From the NCBI GenBank assembly GCA_937892255.1, contig CALAUL010000016.1, forward strand, positions 28,873 through 92,872: a stretch of 64,000 nucleotides of DNA, in the 5' to 3' direction. Origin of the DNA: an uncultured Bacteroidales bacterium (GTDB lineage: Bacteria; Bacteroidota; Bacteroidia; Bacteroidales; Marinilabiliaceae). Made by a program: the position numbers and the translations under genes. Shown piece by piece: positions 15,798-25,126 of this stretch (within the stretch, counting starts at the first letter, position 1; each line of letters opens with the position of its first letter). The notes below the pieces were generated by a model that ran no database searches, was not told the DNA's origin, and worked only from the letters and a program-made list of their open reading frames with translations.

Positions 15798-17155
15798 TGA
15801 GAAAGACTGTTTTTGCGAAGATATACATAATGATGACACTCGTTGTATCGGCCACAACGATGCATGCACAGAAAGTACTTATCGATGAAGTTATTGCAAC
15901 GGTGGGCGATGATGCAATATTGCGTTCAGACGTAGAGTATCAGTACGAGCAGGCACTTATAGATGGAACGACTTTCAATGGAGACATGAAATGTCATATT
16001 TTTGAGCAACTGCTTATACAGAAACTGATGATAAATCAGGCAAAGATAGACAGTGTGGTGGTTGATGAGAATGAAGTCGTAAATCAGGTCGATAGTCGTA
16101 TTAACTACTTCATGCAACAAGTTGGAGGTCAAGAGAAATTGGAGGAGTACTTCAATAAACCGTTGGCACAGATAAAACGAGACCAAATGGAAGTTGTGCG
16201 TACGCAGATGATAACTCAGCGTATGCAAGGCGAAATAACAAAAGATATAAAGATAACTCCTTCTGAAATACGAGATTACTATAATCGTATGTCGGAAGAC
16301 AGTATACCATTTATTCCAGCACAATACGAGATAATGCAGATAGTGTTGTATCCGGCAGTGGAGCAAGAGGAGATAGATCGTATAAAGGGCCGTTTGAGAG
16401 AGTTTCAAAAGCAAGTTGCCGAAGGTCGAGATTTTGCGACACTTGCCGTTCTCTATTCTGATGACCCTGGTTCGGCAACACGTGGAGGAGATTTGGGTTG
16501 GTATACCAAATCAGGTTTTGTGCCTGAATTCTCGGCTGTGGCATTCAACCTACAAGAAAAGGGTAAAGTCTCTAAGATTGTGGAGACAGAGTTTGGTTAT
16601 CATATCATTCAACTCATAGACAGGAAGGGAGAACGTATCAATTGCCGTCACATTCTCCTAAAGCCAAAGTTGAGTGCCGAGAATAAAAAGAAAGCATCGG
16701 CGTTTCTTGATACAGTGTCGGTAATGATAAATCAAGATAAGATATCATTTGAACAAGCTGCTATAAGATTCTCCATGGACAAGGATTCTCGTTCGAATGG
16801 CGGTCTTATGGTAAACCCAAACACCGGTTCGTCGAAGTTTCAGATAAACGAATTGCCGGCCGAGGTGGCAAAAGCAATACAAGGATTGAAAGAGGGTGAA
16901 TATTCAAAGCCATTCATGATGATAGATGAACAGAAGGGAAAGGAAACATATAGAATGGTTATGTTGAAAAGGCGTTATGAGCCTCATAAAGCAAGTATGC
17001 GAGAAGACTATTCGATGCTCCAAACTATGATGGAAGACAGGAAACGCAAGGACGTTGTTGATGAATGGATAACAAAACGCATACAAGAGTTGTATGTCAA
17101 TATATCACCGGAGTGGCAAAATTGTGAGTTCCAATATGAAGGTTGGGTTCATTAA
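15794..17155 (+). CDS. surA: SurA-like periplasmic chaperone/peptidyl-prolyl isomerase
   Basis: 453 aa with a signal peptide (cleavage near MHA-Q). The N-terminal chaperone domain (about residues 26-170) begins VLIDEVIATVGDDAILRSD, the SurA hallmark. Two parvulin domains follow: about residues 180-275 (YEIMQIVLYP, GGDLGWYTKSGFVPEF, FGYHIIQLID) and about 280-385 (INCRHILLKPK, RSNGGLMVNP). The second has the HILLK active-site context. It escorts unfolded beta-barrel proteins across the periplasm. It sits between a related lipoprotein and the OstA-like gene, so the three form an outer-membrane assembly group. Confidence 0.92.
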   Translation: MMRKTVFAKIYIMMTLVVSATTMHAQKVLIDEVIATVGDDAILRSDVEYQYEQALIDGTTFNGDMKCHIFEQLLIQKLMINQAKIDSVVVDENEVVNQVDSRINYFMQQVGGQEKLEEYFNKPLAQIKRDQMEVVRTQMITQRMQGEITKDIKITPSEIRDYYNRMSEDSIPFIPAQYEIMQIVLYPAVEQEEIDRIKGRLREFQKQVAEGRDFATLAVLYSDDPGSATRGGDLGWYTKSGFVPEFSAVAFNLQEKGKVSKIVETEFGYHIIQLIDRKGERINCRHILLKPKLSAENKKKASAFLDTVSVMINQDKISFEQAAIRFSMDKDSRSNGGLMVNPNTGSSKFQINELPAEVAKAIQGLKEGEYSKPFMMIDEQKGKETYRMVMLKRRYEPHKASMREDYSMLQTMMEDRKRKDVVDEWITKRIQELYVNISPEWQNCEFQYEGWVH

Positions 17156-17161
17156 ACAGAA

Positions 17162-18787
17162 GTGATGAGCAAGCGAATACTATCGACGTTTATATTGACA
17201 ATTTCACTGATTTTGCTGTCGATATCCCCTATTGTTGCACAAAATCAGCGAGTGATGGTCAAGATAGACAGAGCCGACTACTTGCGTCATGATGACAAGA
17301 TAGGAAAAAATACACAGTCGTTGAATGGAAATGTTGTATTGTCACATCATAATACTGTCCTCCATTGTGATAGTGCGTATATGTACAACGATTCCAATGT
17401 CGTAGTGGCATACGGGAATATACATGTCATACAAAACGACTCTATACATCTGTATGGCGATAGACTTACCTACTACGGAGACAGACAATTTGCCAAGATA
17501 AGGGAAAATGTAAGGGCCAACAAAGGCGAGACATGGCTTTATACAGAGTTTTTGGATTTTGACCAAGTTGAAAACATAGCATTCTTTTACGATGGAGGAA
17601 AAGTCGTAAATGGTTCAAATACATTGACGTCGCAGAGAGGATTGTACTACCCTAATACCAACGACGTATATTTCAAAGATGACGTAATCGGCATATCGCG
17701 TCAAGCAACAATGTATAGCGACACAATGCGATTTAACACGCAGACAGAGGTGTCTACCATATTAGGACCGACAACAATAATCAATCAAGACTCGTCAATC
17801 ATCAATAGCGAAAACGGATGGTATGATACGAAAAAAGACGTCGCAAAGCTCTTGCTTAACAACAAGATAACGACAAAGAACTACACGCTAACGGGAGAGA
17901 CAATCCTTTATGAAAAATACAAAGGAGTTGGAACAGTGTGGAATAATATGGTCTTGACCGACACGGTGGACAATATGTCGTTGTGTGGAGATTATGGATT
18001 TTATAACGAATTGACAGATGAAGCATTAGCTACACGTCGGGCAACAGGAATACAAGTATACAATGGAGATACATTGCATATTCACGCCGACACATTGCGA
18101 GTAGAGCCCCTTCCGGCAGATACAAGTCGATTGATAAAAGCGTATTATCAGGTGAAATTCTATCGTCATGACATTCAAGGACGTTGTGATTCGCTCGTCT
18201 TTGATTTCAGAGACTCTATAGCCACGATGTACAATTCGCCAATAGTCTGGGCTATGGGAAATCAGCTCTCGGGAAATGTAATAAAGCTCTATTCTCGAAA
18301 TCAAGTGCTTTATAAAACCGAACTCATAGATGCAGCCTTTGCTATATCACCGGAACAAGTTCCTGCCGCAAAAGGAGACTCGTTGATGACTATCGGATAC
18401 AATCAAATTAAAGGAAAACTTATGACGGGACATATCCGTAACAACGACCTGTACAAAATTGATGTTGACGGAAACGGTCAGACGATATATTATCCTAAAG
18501 ATGATCAGACTCTCATTGGTATCAACCGAGCAGAAAGCAGCGATATGACAATATGGCTCAAAGAACGTAAGATAACAAACATTACAATGCGAGTTTCTCC
18601 ATCGGGAAACATGAACCCGCCACTTTTACTTGGAGAAGAAGACAGGAAACTCTCAGGATTTAGGTGGCTCGACGATTATCGTCCTAAACGATGGGAAGAT
18701 ATATACAAACAGTTGGATATCCCGGAAGAACTCAATGTGCAAGAAGAAGTCTATGAGGGATATACTTTCGACGAATTGGGAGAATAG
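17162..18787 (+). CDS. OstA-like (LptA/LptD N-domain) periplasmic protein
   Basis: 541 aa with a signal peptide (cleavage near IVA-Q). The sequence is built of LptA/OstA beta-jellyroll repeats, e.g. LNGNVVLSHHNTVLHCDSA, YGNIHVIQND, DRLTYYGDRQFAKI and a later QGRCDSLVFDFRDS. This long 'OstA-like' form is characteristic of Bacteroidetes and is thought to take part in moving LPS to the cell surface; the evidence is mainly homology. It directly follows surA (6 bp). ATGs at 17162 and 17165 are both possible. Confidence 0.88.
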   Translation: MMSKRILSTFILTISLILLSISPIVAQNQRVMVKIDRADYLRHDDKIGKNTQSLNGNVVLSHHNTVLHCDSAYMYNDSNVVVAYGNIHVIQNDSIHLYGDRLTYYGDRQFAKIRENVRANKGETWLYTEFLDFDQVENIAFFYDGGKVVNGSNTLTSQRGLYYPNTNDVYFKDDVIGISRQATMYSDTMRFNTQTEVSTILGPTTIINQDSSIINSENGWYDTKKDVAKLLLNNKITTKNYTLTGETILYEKYKGVGTVWNNMVLTDTVDNMSLCGDYGFYNELTDEALATRRATGIQVYNGDTLHIHADTLRVEPLPADTSRLIKAYYQVKFYRHDIQGRCDSLVFDFRDSIATMYNSPIVWAMGNQLSGNVIKLYSRNQVLYKTELIDAAFAISPEQVPAAKGDSLMTIGYNQIKGKLMTGHIRNNDLYKIDVDGNGQTIYYPKDDQTLIGINRAESSDMTIWLKERKITNITMRVSPSGNMNPPLLLGEEDRKLSGFRWLDDYRPKRWEDIYKQLDIPEELNVQEEVYEGYTFDELGE

Positions 18788-18830
18788 CCCGCAACAATGA
18801 ATATAGAAAACAATAATTTTAATATATAAC

Positions 18831-20183
18831 ATGGAATTACAGACGCTTACAGCAATTTCGCCTATCGATGGCCGTTACAGAAACAAAGTTGATGAACTTG
18901 GAAATTACTTCTCGGAGTACGCACTAATAAAGTATCGTGTTCGTGTGGAAATAGAGTATTTCATAGCACTGTGCGAAGTGCCTCTGCCACAACTCTCTCA
19001 GGTTGACAAGAAAATATATACAGACCTACGCGCTATATATCAGAACCTTGATTATGCAGCAGCTCAGCGCATAAAAGACATTGAATCTGTTACCAACCAT
19101 GACGTGAAGGCTGTAGAGTATTTTATTAAAGAGGAATTTGACAAACTTGGACTTCAACAGTATAAGGAATTTATCCATTTTGGACTGACATCGCAGGACA
19201 TCAACAATACCTCTATTCCATTGAGCATGAAGGAAGCTATCAATGACGTGTATGTGCCTGAAATGGTAGCCCTTATAGCAGAGTTGGAACGTTTGGCTAC
19301 AGAGTGGAAAGACATCTCGATGTTAGCAAAAACTCATGGACAACCGGCTTCTCCAACACGTTTGGGAAAGGAGATTATGGTGTTTGTGAGTCGTCTTAAG
19401 GTGCAGATGCAACAACTTACATCACTCAATTTGCCAGCTAAATTCGGTGGTGCAACAGGAAATTTCAATGCCCACAACGTTGCATATCCAACCATAGATT
19501 GGACAGCATTCGGAAATAAGTTCGTCGCAGAATCTCTTGGTCTTGAGCGTGAACAATTTACAACACAAATATCAAATTACGATAATTTGTCGGCTGTCTT
19601 TGATGCTCTTAAACGTGTCAATGTTATCATGATAGACCTTTGTCGAGATTTCTGGATGTACATCATGATGGAGTACTTCAAGCAGAAGATTAAGAAAGGA
19701 GAAGTGGGTTCAAGTGCCATGCCTCATAAGGTCAACCCTATTGATTATGAAAACGCAGAGGGAAACCTTGGTATTTCAAATGCAATCCTTGAGCATCTTT
19801 CTGCTAAACTTCCGGTATCGCGTTTGCAGCGAGACCTTACGGATTCTACGGTATTGCGTAATGTGGGTGTCCCTGTGGCTCATACTATTATCTCGGTGAA
19901 GTCGATAATGAAGGGTTTGTCGAAGTTGCTTCTTAATGAGGAAGCTATAGCCCGTGACTTGGAGAATAATTGGGCTGTCGTAGCAGAGGGTATTCAGACG
20001 ATACTTCGTCGTGAAGCATATCCAAATCCTTACGAGGCACTGAAAGAACTTACTCGTACAAATACGAAGATGAATGCGGAAACAATAGCCGCGTTCATTG
20101 AGACATTGAACGTGTCGGAGGACGTCAAGGCAGAACTTAGAGCTATAACGCCAAGCAGTTACACTGGTATTTATAAGGCGTAA
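18831..20183 (+). CDS. purB: Adenylosuccinate lyase
   Basis: 450 aa. Catalyses two fumarate-releasing steps, SAICAR to AICAR and adenylosuccinate to AMP, in purine synthesis. It carries the fumarase/lyase superfamily signature SSAMPHKVNP at about residues 292-301, AKTHGQPASPTRLG, and the N-terminal LTAISPIDGRY of PurB. The partner gene purA is in the same window at 52.5 kb. It is 43 bp after the ostA-like gene and may share its transcript. A weak hairpin (ATGGCT with AGCCAT) follows the stop. Confidence 0.97.
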   Translation: MELQTLTAISPIDGRYRNKVDELGNYFSEYALIKYRVRVEIEYFIALCEVPLPQLSQVDKKIYTDLRAIYQNLDYAAAQRIKDIESVTNHDVKAVEYFIKEEFDKLGLQQYKEFIHFGLTSQDINNTSIPLSMKEAINDVYVPEMVALIAELERLATEWKDISMLAKTHGQPASPTRLGKEIMVFVSRLKVQMQQLTSLNLPAKFGGATGNFNAHNVAYPTIDWTAFGNKFVAESLGLEREQFTTQISNYDNLSAVFDALKRVNVIMIDLCRDFWMYIMMEYFKQKIKKGEVGSSAMPHKVNPIDYENAEGNLGISNAILEHLSAKLPVSRLQRDLTDSTVLRNVGVPVAHTIISVKSIMKGLSKLLLNEEAIARDLENNWAVVAEGIQTILRREAYPNPYEALKELTRTNTKMNAETIAAFIETLNVSEDVKAELRAITPSSYTGIYKA

Positions 20184-20279
20184 GGAACGAAATGGAACAG
20201 ATGGCTTGAGACATAAAGAGCCATTTGCCCATTTTTGAATGATATAGAAAGCGTAAAAATAACTGGCAAACACAACCAA

Positions 20280-22103
20280 ATGAAGTATTTTTTTCAAGTA
20301 ATAGGTAGGTATATCAATCCGTATTGGAGCAAAGTCGGACTTAGCTTCATGTTTAATATCTTGTCGGCAGTTTTTTCCGTGATGTCAATGGCATTGATGA
20401 TACCGGTGCTTGAAATCATATTTGAGCAAAGCACAGAAGTCCATACGTTACAGCCATGGGCGATGGACACCAAAGTGGTGATTAATAACTTCTATTACTA
20501 TGTGACAGTGATAAAAGGTATGTATGGAGCCGGTGCTTCGCTACTCTTTGCCGGTTTGTTTATGATTGTCGGAACAATCTTCAAGTGCGGTTCGGCATAT
20601 ATGGCATCGTATACAAGTATCAGTCTGCGTAATAATATCGTGCGTGACATTCGCAAACAGATTTTTGCAAAGATAGTGTCGTTGCCTATTGGCTTTTTTA
20701 GCAACGAACGCAAAGGCGATATTTTGCAACGTGCTACGGGAGATGTATCGGAGGTAGAAGGTTCAGTGATGTCTTCAATAGATATGTTTCTCAAAAATCC
20801 GGTACTCATTATCGTTTATCTTGTATCGATGGTGGTGATGAGTCCGCAACTTACTTTGTTCGCTTTAGTCTTGTTGCCCATTGCCGGTACGATAATAGGA
20901 CGAATAGGAAAAAGCCTGAAACGTCAGAGTCGTGAGGGCCAGGATAAAATGGGAGAATTGCTCGGTACGTTGGAAGAGACACTATCCGGACTACGAGTTG
21001 TCAAAGCCTTCAATGCCGAGAAGAGAATAAACAACCATTACGCCACACAAGCACAGCAATACTGCAACATAGCAAAAAGACTTTCACGTCGTAGGGATTT
21101 GGCACATCCTGTGAGCGAAGTACTTGGCACGATAGTGATGATAATCGTCGTATGGTTCGGAGGATCGCTTATACTTAGTGGCAGTGGATCGTTGTCGGTG
21201 GCGGGATTTTTGGCATATCTCGGCATCTTCTATCAGATAATCAACCCGGCAAAAGCATTCTCTACAGCTCTGTACTCTATCCAAAAAGGCATGGCGGCAA
21301 TGGAACGCATTGATAAGATTTTGTTGGCTGATGATAAAATATTCGAAAATGCAGATGGAGAAGAGATTAAAAGCCTTAAAAGTGGCATAGAATATAAGAA
21401 CGTAACGTTCTCCTACAATGGCGAAATCAATGTTCTTAAAGACGTTTCATTGAGCGTGCCAAAGGGGAAAATGGTTGCTCTTGTTGGACAGAGCGGTTCA
21501 GGTAAATCGACATTTGTGGATTTGTTGCCTCGCTTCTGGGATATAAAAGAAGGAAGCATTCAGATAGATGGAAAAGACATAAAAGAATACAGACTTCACG
21601 ACTTGCGCGGACTTATGGGCAATGTCAATCAGGAGGCACTCTTATTTAACGATACCATTTTTAACAACATCGCCTTTGGTGTAGAGTCGGCCACTCAGGA
21701 AGAGGTGGAACAGGCAGCAAAAGTTGCCAATGCCCATGATTTCATTATGGCTTCGGAAAATGGCTATATGACAATCATAGGAGACCGAGGCGGAAAACTT
21801 TCCGGAGGGCAACGTCAGAGACTAAGTATAGCAAGAGCAGTATTGCGCAATCCTGATATACTTATACTTGACGAGGCAACGTCAGCACTTGATACCGAGA
21901 GTGAACGTCTTGTGCAGGATGCTCTCGAGCGACTCATGGCAAATCGTACATCGCTCGTCATTGCACACCGTTTGAGTACCATAAAGAATGCGGACTTGAT
22001 TTGCGTCTTCCATGAAGGTCGAATCGTGGAAACGGGCACACATGAAGAGTTGATAGCCAAAGATGGATATTACAAGAAGTTGAATGATATGCAACAATTA
22101 TAA
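20280..22103 (+). CDS. ABC transporter, MsbA-like ATP-binding/permease protein
   Basis: 607 aa half-transporter. The membrane domain (residues about 1-320, six segments) is followed by the ATPase: Walker A GQSGSGKST, signature LSGGQRQRL, Walker B ILILDEATSALD and the switch His in VIAHRLST. This layout fits lipid A flippases (MsbA) and other ABC exporters of amphipathic molecules; the substrate is not proven. The neighbouring SurA and OstA-like genes make a lipid or LPS role plausible. The frame is open from 20235; ATG 20280 (MKYFFQVIGRY) is preferred because the transporter sequence begins there. Confidence 0.93.
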   Translation: MKYFFQVIGRYINPYWSKVGLSFMFNILSAVFSVMSMALMIPVLEIIFEQSTEVHTLQPWAMDTKVVINNFYYYVTVIKGMYGAGASLLFAGLFMIVGTIFKCGSAYMASYTSISLRNNIVRDIRKQIFAKIVSLPIGFFSNERKGDILQRATGDVSEVEGSVMSSIDMFLKNPVLIIVYLVSMVVMSPQLTLFALVLLPIAGTIIGRIGKSLKRQSREGQDKMGELLGTLEETLSGLRVVKAFNAEKRINNHYATQAQQYCNIAKRLSRRRDLAHPVSEVLGTIVMIIVVWFGGSLILSGSGSLSVAGFLAYLGIFYQIINPAKAFSTALYSIQKGMAAMERIDKILLADDKIFENADGEEIKSLKSGIEYKNVTFSYNGEINVLKDVSLSVPKGKMVALVGQSGSGKSTFVDLLPRFWDIKEGSIQIDGKDIKEYRLHDLRGLMGNVNQEALLFNDTIFNNIAFGVESATQEEVEQAAKVANAHDFIMASENGYMTIIGDRGGKLSGGQRQRLSIARAVLRNPDILILDEATSALDTESERLVQDALERLMANRTSLVIAHRLSTIKNADLICVFHEGRIVETGTHEELIAKDGYYKKLNDMQQL

Positions 22104-22160
22104 TCGAAAGTTCATCCAATTTACATGCTTCTAAAACAGATTATTGTTTGTAAAAAAGAG

Positions 22161-22190
22161 TTGTCAAAACAAAAAATGTTATTAACTTTG
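22161..22190 (+). promoter_or_regulatory. Promoter of the DUF2059 gene
   Basis: TTG at 22161-22163, 19 bp spacer, TAACTTTG at 22183-22190, followed by CCG. This is a good match to the Bacteroidetes -33/-7 promoter and lies 23 bp before the ATG at 22214. Confidence 0.75.
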
Positions 22191-22213
22191 CCGGGAACTA
22201 AAAGAAACTTAAT

Positions 22214-22672
22214 ATGAAACGTTTATATGCATTGATTATTTCGTTTTTCCTTTTGGGAAACGTGATGGGGCAAACAGATGAGTTCTCGGAGGTTTTCAAA
22301 AAGATGATTGAGTGCTCGGGAATGTCGACGCAGCTTGATAATGCCATTAATCAAATAGCACCGATGATGGCACAAACAGATCCAAATTCCAATGTGTCGG
22401 AAGAAGATTTCAAAGCGGTTATGGAAGTGCTTGTCGAGTGGATAAACGATGATTTGTTGCCGGTTATGGAGACTCTCTATAGAAGACATTTCACTGTGGA
22501 AGAGATGAAGCAAGTGATTGTCTTTTATGAATCGGAGATAGGACGTAAATTTGTAGCAAAGCAAGCCACATTGGCGGTGGATATGATGTACCTGATGCAG
22601 GATAATAAACTTCAGGAATCGTTAGAAAAACGTTTACAAAATCATTTGGGAGTAAACTTGGAGCAACAATAA
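22214..22672 (+). CDS. DUF2059 domain protein, secreted
   Basis: 152 aa with a signal peptide (cleavage near VMG-Q). The mature protein is helical and matches DUF2059: the conserved core is RRHFTVEEMKQVIVFYESEIGRKF (pattern FTxEEMxxxxxFYxSxxGxK) at about residues 93-116. DUF2059 proteins are periplasmic and of unknown function. It has its own promoter. Confidence 0.87.
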   Translation: MKRLYALIISFFLLGNVMGQTDEFSEVFKKMIECSGMSTQLDNAINQIAPMMAQTDPNSNVSEEDFKAVMEVLVEWINDDLLPVMETLYRRHFTVEEMKQVIVFYESEIGRKFVAKQATLAVDMMYLMQDNKLQESLEKRLQNHLGVNLEQQ

Positions 22673-22750
22673 ACTTCGTGTAACCTTTTTATGGTAGTTT
22701 GAGTACATAGAAAGGTGAGTATATAGATAAACAACTAAACAAATACAGAG

Positions 22751-23113
22751 ATGAATACCATGATTCCAGGGTCGGACAGAACACCGACAATTTCGTTCAG
22801 CGATGGCGTATTCTCAATAACCGGACGGTCGTATATGGAGAATTCGGCGGAGTTTTATGCTCCGATAAAAAAACTGCTCGAAAATCACCAAGGGATGTTG
22901 CATGTTGAAATCGGATTGGATTTCTTCAACACGAGTAGCTCTAAATGTTTGATGGATTTACTTTTTATTGTAGATAAGAAATACGTTGCAGGTAATGACT
23001 GTAAGATAAAATGGTCGTACAAAATTGATGATGAGGATATGCGCGATGCTGCGGAAGAATTCCGTGATTTGTTAAAGCATGTCCCTATGGAGTTTGAAGA
23101 GATTGACGATTAG
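22751..23113 (+). CDS. SiaC-family (DUF1987) regulatory phosphoprotein, copy 1
   Basis: 120 aa, one DUF1987/SiaC domain. In Pseudomonas, SiaC is a partner-switch protein phosphorylated on a Thr in the FNTSSSK motif; here DFFNTSSSK is present at about residues 57-65. The N-terminal GRSYMENSAEFY matches the family. SiaC acts with a kinase (SiaB) and a phosphatase (SiaA) to control a diguanylate cyclase; none of these is nearby. The next gene is a second copy, 7 bp downstream. Confidence 0.88.
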   Translation: MNTMIPGSDRTPTISFSDGVFSITGRSYMENSAEFYAPIKKLLENHQGMLHVEIGLDFFNTSSSKCLMDLLFIVDKKYVAGNDCKIKWSYKIDDEDMRDAAEEFRDLLKHVPMEFEEIDD

Positions 23114-23120
23114 ACCTTTT

Positions 23121-23495
23121 ATGATAGTATTGGCAGAAAAGACCGACCGAAGCCCGAGGATAACTTATCACGCTAATAGATTAGAGATATTAGGGCGTTC
23201 GTACATGAATAACTCTGTTGATTTCTATAAAGACATCATTGCAAAGTTAGAGGCATTGGTAAGTAAGAGCATTGATGTCCGTATAGCACTTGACTACTTT
23301 AATACAAGTAGTTCGAAATGTCTATTGGAACTATTTAAAATGTTGGAAACCAAAAGTACATTCGGAACAAAGGTGAATATCAGGTGGGAATATTCGCCAA
23401 AGTATTATGACATGCTTGAGGCAGGAGAGGATTATCGTGATATCCTTGAGGGAGTAAACTTCGAAATAGTAGAGATATCGGAATATAACGTGTAG
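23121..23495 (+). CDS. SiaC-family (DUF1987) regulatory phosphoprotein, copy 2
   Basis: 124 aa, also one DUF1987/SiaC domain, with GRSYMNNSVDFY and DYFNTSSSKCLLELF. Both copies keep the phosphorylatable Thr and the following SSSKCL, but the rest of the two proteins has clearly diverged, so the duplication is old. The frame is open to 23079, but that overlaps copy 1; ATG 23121 is preferred. The two proteins could form a pair with different partners, which is inference. Confidence 0.87.
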   Translation: MIVLAEKTDRSPRITYHANRLEILGRSYMNNSVDFYKDIIAKLEALVSKSIDVRIALDYFNTSSSKCLLELFKMLETKSTFGTKVNIRWEYSPKYYDMLEAGEDYRDILEGVNFEIVEISEYNV

Positions 23496-23661
23496 CTTCA
23501 AGCTGAACTATAGGTTCAAGAATTGTTTCGATTAGGCTGTGGCAACTCTATGAGATACAGAATTCGGTGAAACAGAAGTTTTTTGAAATTCTATATAATG
23601 CAAGATAGATTTATTTGATAGCGATAGCAAGAATCTTATGAGACACAAAAGGATATAAATC

Positions 23662-23693
23662 TTTGGCTTGCGAGATAAAAAGTGTTAGCTTTG
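23662..23693 (+). promoter_or_regulatory. Promoter of miaB
   Basis: TTTG at 23662-23665, 20 bp spacer, TAGCTTTG at 23686-23693. It is a full match to the Bacteroidetes promoter and lies in the 256-bp gap before miaB, in which I see no gene. The leader would be about 50 bases. Confidence 0.75.
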
Positions 23694-23751
23694 TTGCGGT
23701 TTGTAAAGCCGGAATGTTCAAAGGAACAAAAGTCAAAATATTGATTACCGA

Positions 23752-25095
23752 ATGAGAAATAAGCTATTATTTATAGAGACATACGGTTGCCAAATGAATG
23801 TGGCCGACAGTGAGGTCATTGCAGCGGTGATGAAGACAGCCGGATATGACGTCACAGAAGATATAACAAAAGCAGATGCAATATTTATCAACACTTGTTC
23901 TATTCGTGATAATGCGGAGCAACGAGTTAGCGGACGTTTGAAAAACGACATTTGTGCACAAAAGCGAGATAGAAAGGTCGTTATCGGAGTCGTGGGCTGT
24001 ATGGCAGAGAGAGCAAAGGAGATGCTCTTTGAAGCTGGTGCAGATATTGTGGCAGGACCGGACGCATATCTCGATTTGCCAAGTTTGGTAGCTCAAGCAG
24101 AGATGGGTCATAAGGCAATAAATGTTGAATTGTCAACGACAGAAACGTATTCCGGAGTTATACCTTATAGATTAGGACATAATACTGTGAGTGGCTTTGT
24201 GAGTATTATGCGAGGGTGCAACAACTTTTGTTCGTATTGCATAGTGCCATATACAAGAGGAAGAGAGCGAAGTCGAGATGTAGAAAGCATCTTGAGAGAG
24301 ATAAGAGATTTGCAACAAAGAGGATATAAGGAAGTGACGTTGTTGGGACAGAATGTCAACTCGTATAGCTATGAGAAAGAAGGTCAGGTTTTGACTTTTG
24401 CACAGCTTTTGGGGAGAGTAGCAGAGTCATTCCCGACCATGCGAGTGCGTTTTACAACATCGCACCCGAAAGATATGAATGACGAAACGTTGAAAACGAT
24501 AGCACAATATGATAATATCTGCAACCATATACATCTGCCATTGCAGTCTGGCAGCAGTCGTATATTAGAGCTGATGAATCGTAAATATACGCGCGAATGG
24601 TACATGGAACGTATAGAAGCCATAAGGAGAATAATCCCCGATTGTGGTATCTCGACCGATGTGTTTTGTGGGTTTCATTCGGAGACGGAAGACGATCACA
24701 AAGAGACGCTTTCTCTTATGGAATGGGCGGCTTTCGATTCGGCATTTATGTTTCAATATTCGGAACGACCGGGAACTTTTGCACAACGACATTTGCCCGA
24801 CAATGTTAAGCCGGAGGTGAAGGGAGAAAGATTAAAGGAGATCATAGACTTGCAAAACAGACTTTCAGCAGAGAGTAATACCCGTGATATCGGGAAAGAA
24901 TTCGAAGTGTTGATAGAGTGCTATTCAAAGAAATCAAAGGCAGATCTAATGGGTAGAACGCCTCAGAATAAAGCCGTTGTTTTTCCCGCAGGAAGACATA
25001 AGATAGGCGATTTTGTACGTGTAGAGATAATTTCGGCAACGCAAGCGACTCTCATTGGAAGAGAGGTTGTTGCGTTAGCGGAAGATGAGGTATAA
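23752..25095 (+). CDS. miaB: tRNA-2-methylthio-N6-dimethylallyladenosine synthase
   Basis: 447 aa radical-SAM methylthiotransferase that adds the 2-methylthio group to i6A37 of tRNAs reading codons that begin with U. The N-terminal UPF0004 domain has cluster cysteines C13 (TYGCQMN), C49 (NTCSIRDNA) and C83 (GCMAER). The radical-SAM cluster is MRGCNNFCSYC (C156, C160, C163). A TRAM domain closes the protein. The CSIRDNAEQR and GRTPQNKAV segments favour MiaB over MtaB or RimO. Its end overlaps the -7 region of the following gene only slightly upstream. Confidence 0.96.
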   Translation: MRNKLLFIETYGCQMNVADSEVIAAVMKTAGYDVTEDITKADAIFINTCSIRDNAEQRVSGRLKNDICAQKRDRKVVIGVVGCMAERAKEMLFEAGADIVAGPDAYLDLPSLVAQAEMGHKAINVELSTTETYSGVIPYRLGHNTVSGFVSIMRGCNNFCSYCIVPYTRGRERSRDVESILREIRDLQQRGYKEVTLLGQNVNSYSYEKEGQVLTFAQLLGRVAESFPTMRVRFTTSHPKDMNDETLKTIAQYDNICNHIHLPLQSGSSRILELMNRKYTREWYMERIEAIRRIIPDCGISTDVFCGFHSETEDDHKETLSLMEWAAFDSAFMFQYSERPGTFAQRHLPDNVKPEVKGERLKEIIDLQNRLSAESNTRDIGKEFEVLIECYSKKSKADLMGRTPQNKAVVFPAGRHKIGDFVRVEIISATQATLIGREVVALAEDEV

Positions 25096-25106
25096 GAAAA
25101 AGTGCG

Positions 25107-25114
25107 TATATTTG
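25107..25114 (+). promoter_or_regulatory. -7 element for the acyltransferase gene
   Basis: TATATTTG, followed by CGAC, is an exact TAnnTTTG box 12 bp before ATG 25127. No TTTG is seen at the right upstream spacing. Its position argues that the coding region starts at 25127 or 25133 and not at 25085. Confidence 0.6.
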
Positions 25115-25126
25115 CGACGGAATAAT

